Part shown: one piece after another, positions 5,484 to 5,513 of the stretch
Position numbering within the stretch: the stretch's first letter is position 1
Layout: each line of letters begins with the position of its first letter
Source: Caldilineaceae bacterium
Lineage (GTDB): Bacteria; Chloroflexota; Anaerolineae; Caldilineales; Caldilineaceae
Assembly (NCBI GenBank): GCA_012032975.1
Contig: JAAUPU010000262.1
Span: forward strand, 1 to 5,513
Direction: 5' to 3'
DNA: 5,513 bases
Translations under genes and position numbers: made by a program
Notes under the pieces: generated by a model
Told to the model about the DNA's origin: nothing
Seen by the model: only the letters and a program-made list of their open reading frames with translations
The model's database searches: none

Positions 5484-5513
5484 GGTCGTCACTGCAAGTA
5501 CGGATGCTTCACC

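Noticed and set aside
4161..5513. Group II intron
   Set aside because: The size, the GNRA loops and a GTGCG at 5008-5012 (matching the GUGYG 5' consensus) raised it, but I found no domain V hairpin with its AGC triad and about 34-nt form, and no reverse transcriptase frame. Not excluded, since an intron starting near 5008 would run past the window; a covariance search is needed.
4161..5513. OMEGA/HEARO RNA next to an IscB-type gene
   Set aside because: No IscB/IsrB/TnpB-like protein frame is visible, and the structured stretch is several times longer than a typical HEARO RNA. The element downstream of 5513 is unseen, so it stays only a candidate to test.
5395..5513. Gene starting at ATG 5395 and open to the window edge
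   Set aside because: It would begin inside two perfect inverted repeats and its translation (MDWRRCTSEWSHRRHL...) is not recognisable. Another frame from ATG 5421 contains CKYGCF but is equally unsupported. More downstream sequence would decide.
4161..5513. CRISPR array
   Set aside because: The repeats are few, of different sequences and unevenly spaced (about 390, 510 and 700 nt), without regular spacers.
4161..5513. rRNA, RNase P RNA, tmRNA or SRP RNA
   Set aside because: None of their universally conserved core sequences (for example the GAGGAAAGTCC-type block of RNase P RNA) could be found by eye.

Overview
The window comes from a GC-rich bacterium with genes packed on one strand. Nothing in it fixes the taxon. 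The style (acidic secreted beta-propeller, short membrane-transport genes, a very large structured RNA) would suit an environmental or metagenomic lineage such as Chloroflexota, but that is a weak guess. All recognisable genes read left to right.

Layout: (1) 1-1123 is the C-terminal part of a secreted-type beta-propeller (PQQ/NHL-like) protein, broken by an apparent 2-base expansion near 180-190. (2) 1124-1397 is intergenic, with a strong stem-loop at 1201-1239. (3) 1398-1753 is a stand-alone response-regulator receiver domain, broken by an apparent 1-base loss near 1594. (4) 1804-2169 is a minimal two-TM potassium channel with an intact TTIGYGD filter. (5) 2182-2847 is an MgtC/SapB-family membrane protein. 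(6) 2880-4160 is a short CLC-type chloride channel/transporter. The genes from 1398 to 4160 are closely spaced (gaps of 50, 12 and 32 nt) and look like one operon for ion balance across the membrane, perhaps with the receiver as its signalling input.

(7) 4161-5513 has no convincing gene. It is filled from about 4190 onward with stem-loops and nested long-range helices, including four GNRA-capped hairpins, a perfect 10-bp helix closing a domain of about 190 nt, and repeated sequence motifs. In at least nine helices the only imperfect pairs are G-U wobbles when read on the + strand, which would be A-C mismatches on the other strand. This is good evidence for a very large (about 1.2 kb or more) structured non-coding RNA on the + strand. 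A stem-loop followed by a T-rich tract at 5324-5382 could be its terminator, although more hairpins follow up to the window end. I cannot assign it to a known family. Candidates to test are giant bacterial RNAs (GOLLD, ROOL, OLE type), an ORF-less group II intron, and an OMEGA/HEARO-type RNA. This RNA is the most interesting object in the window.
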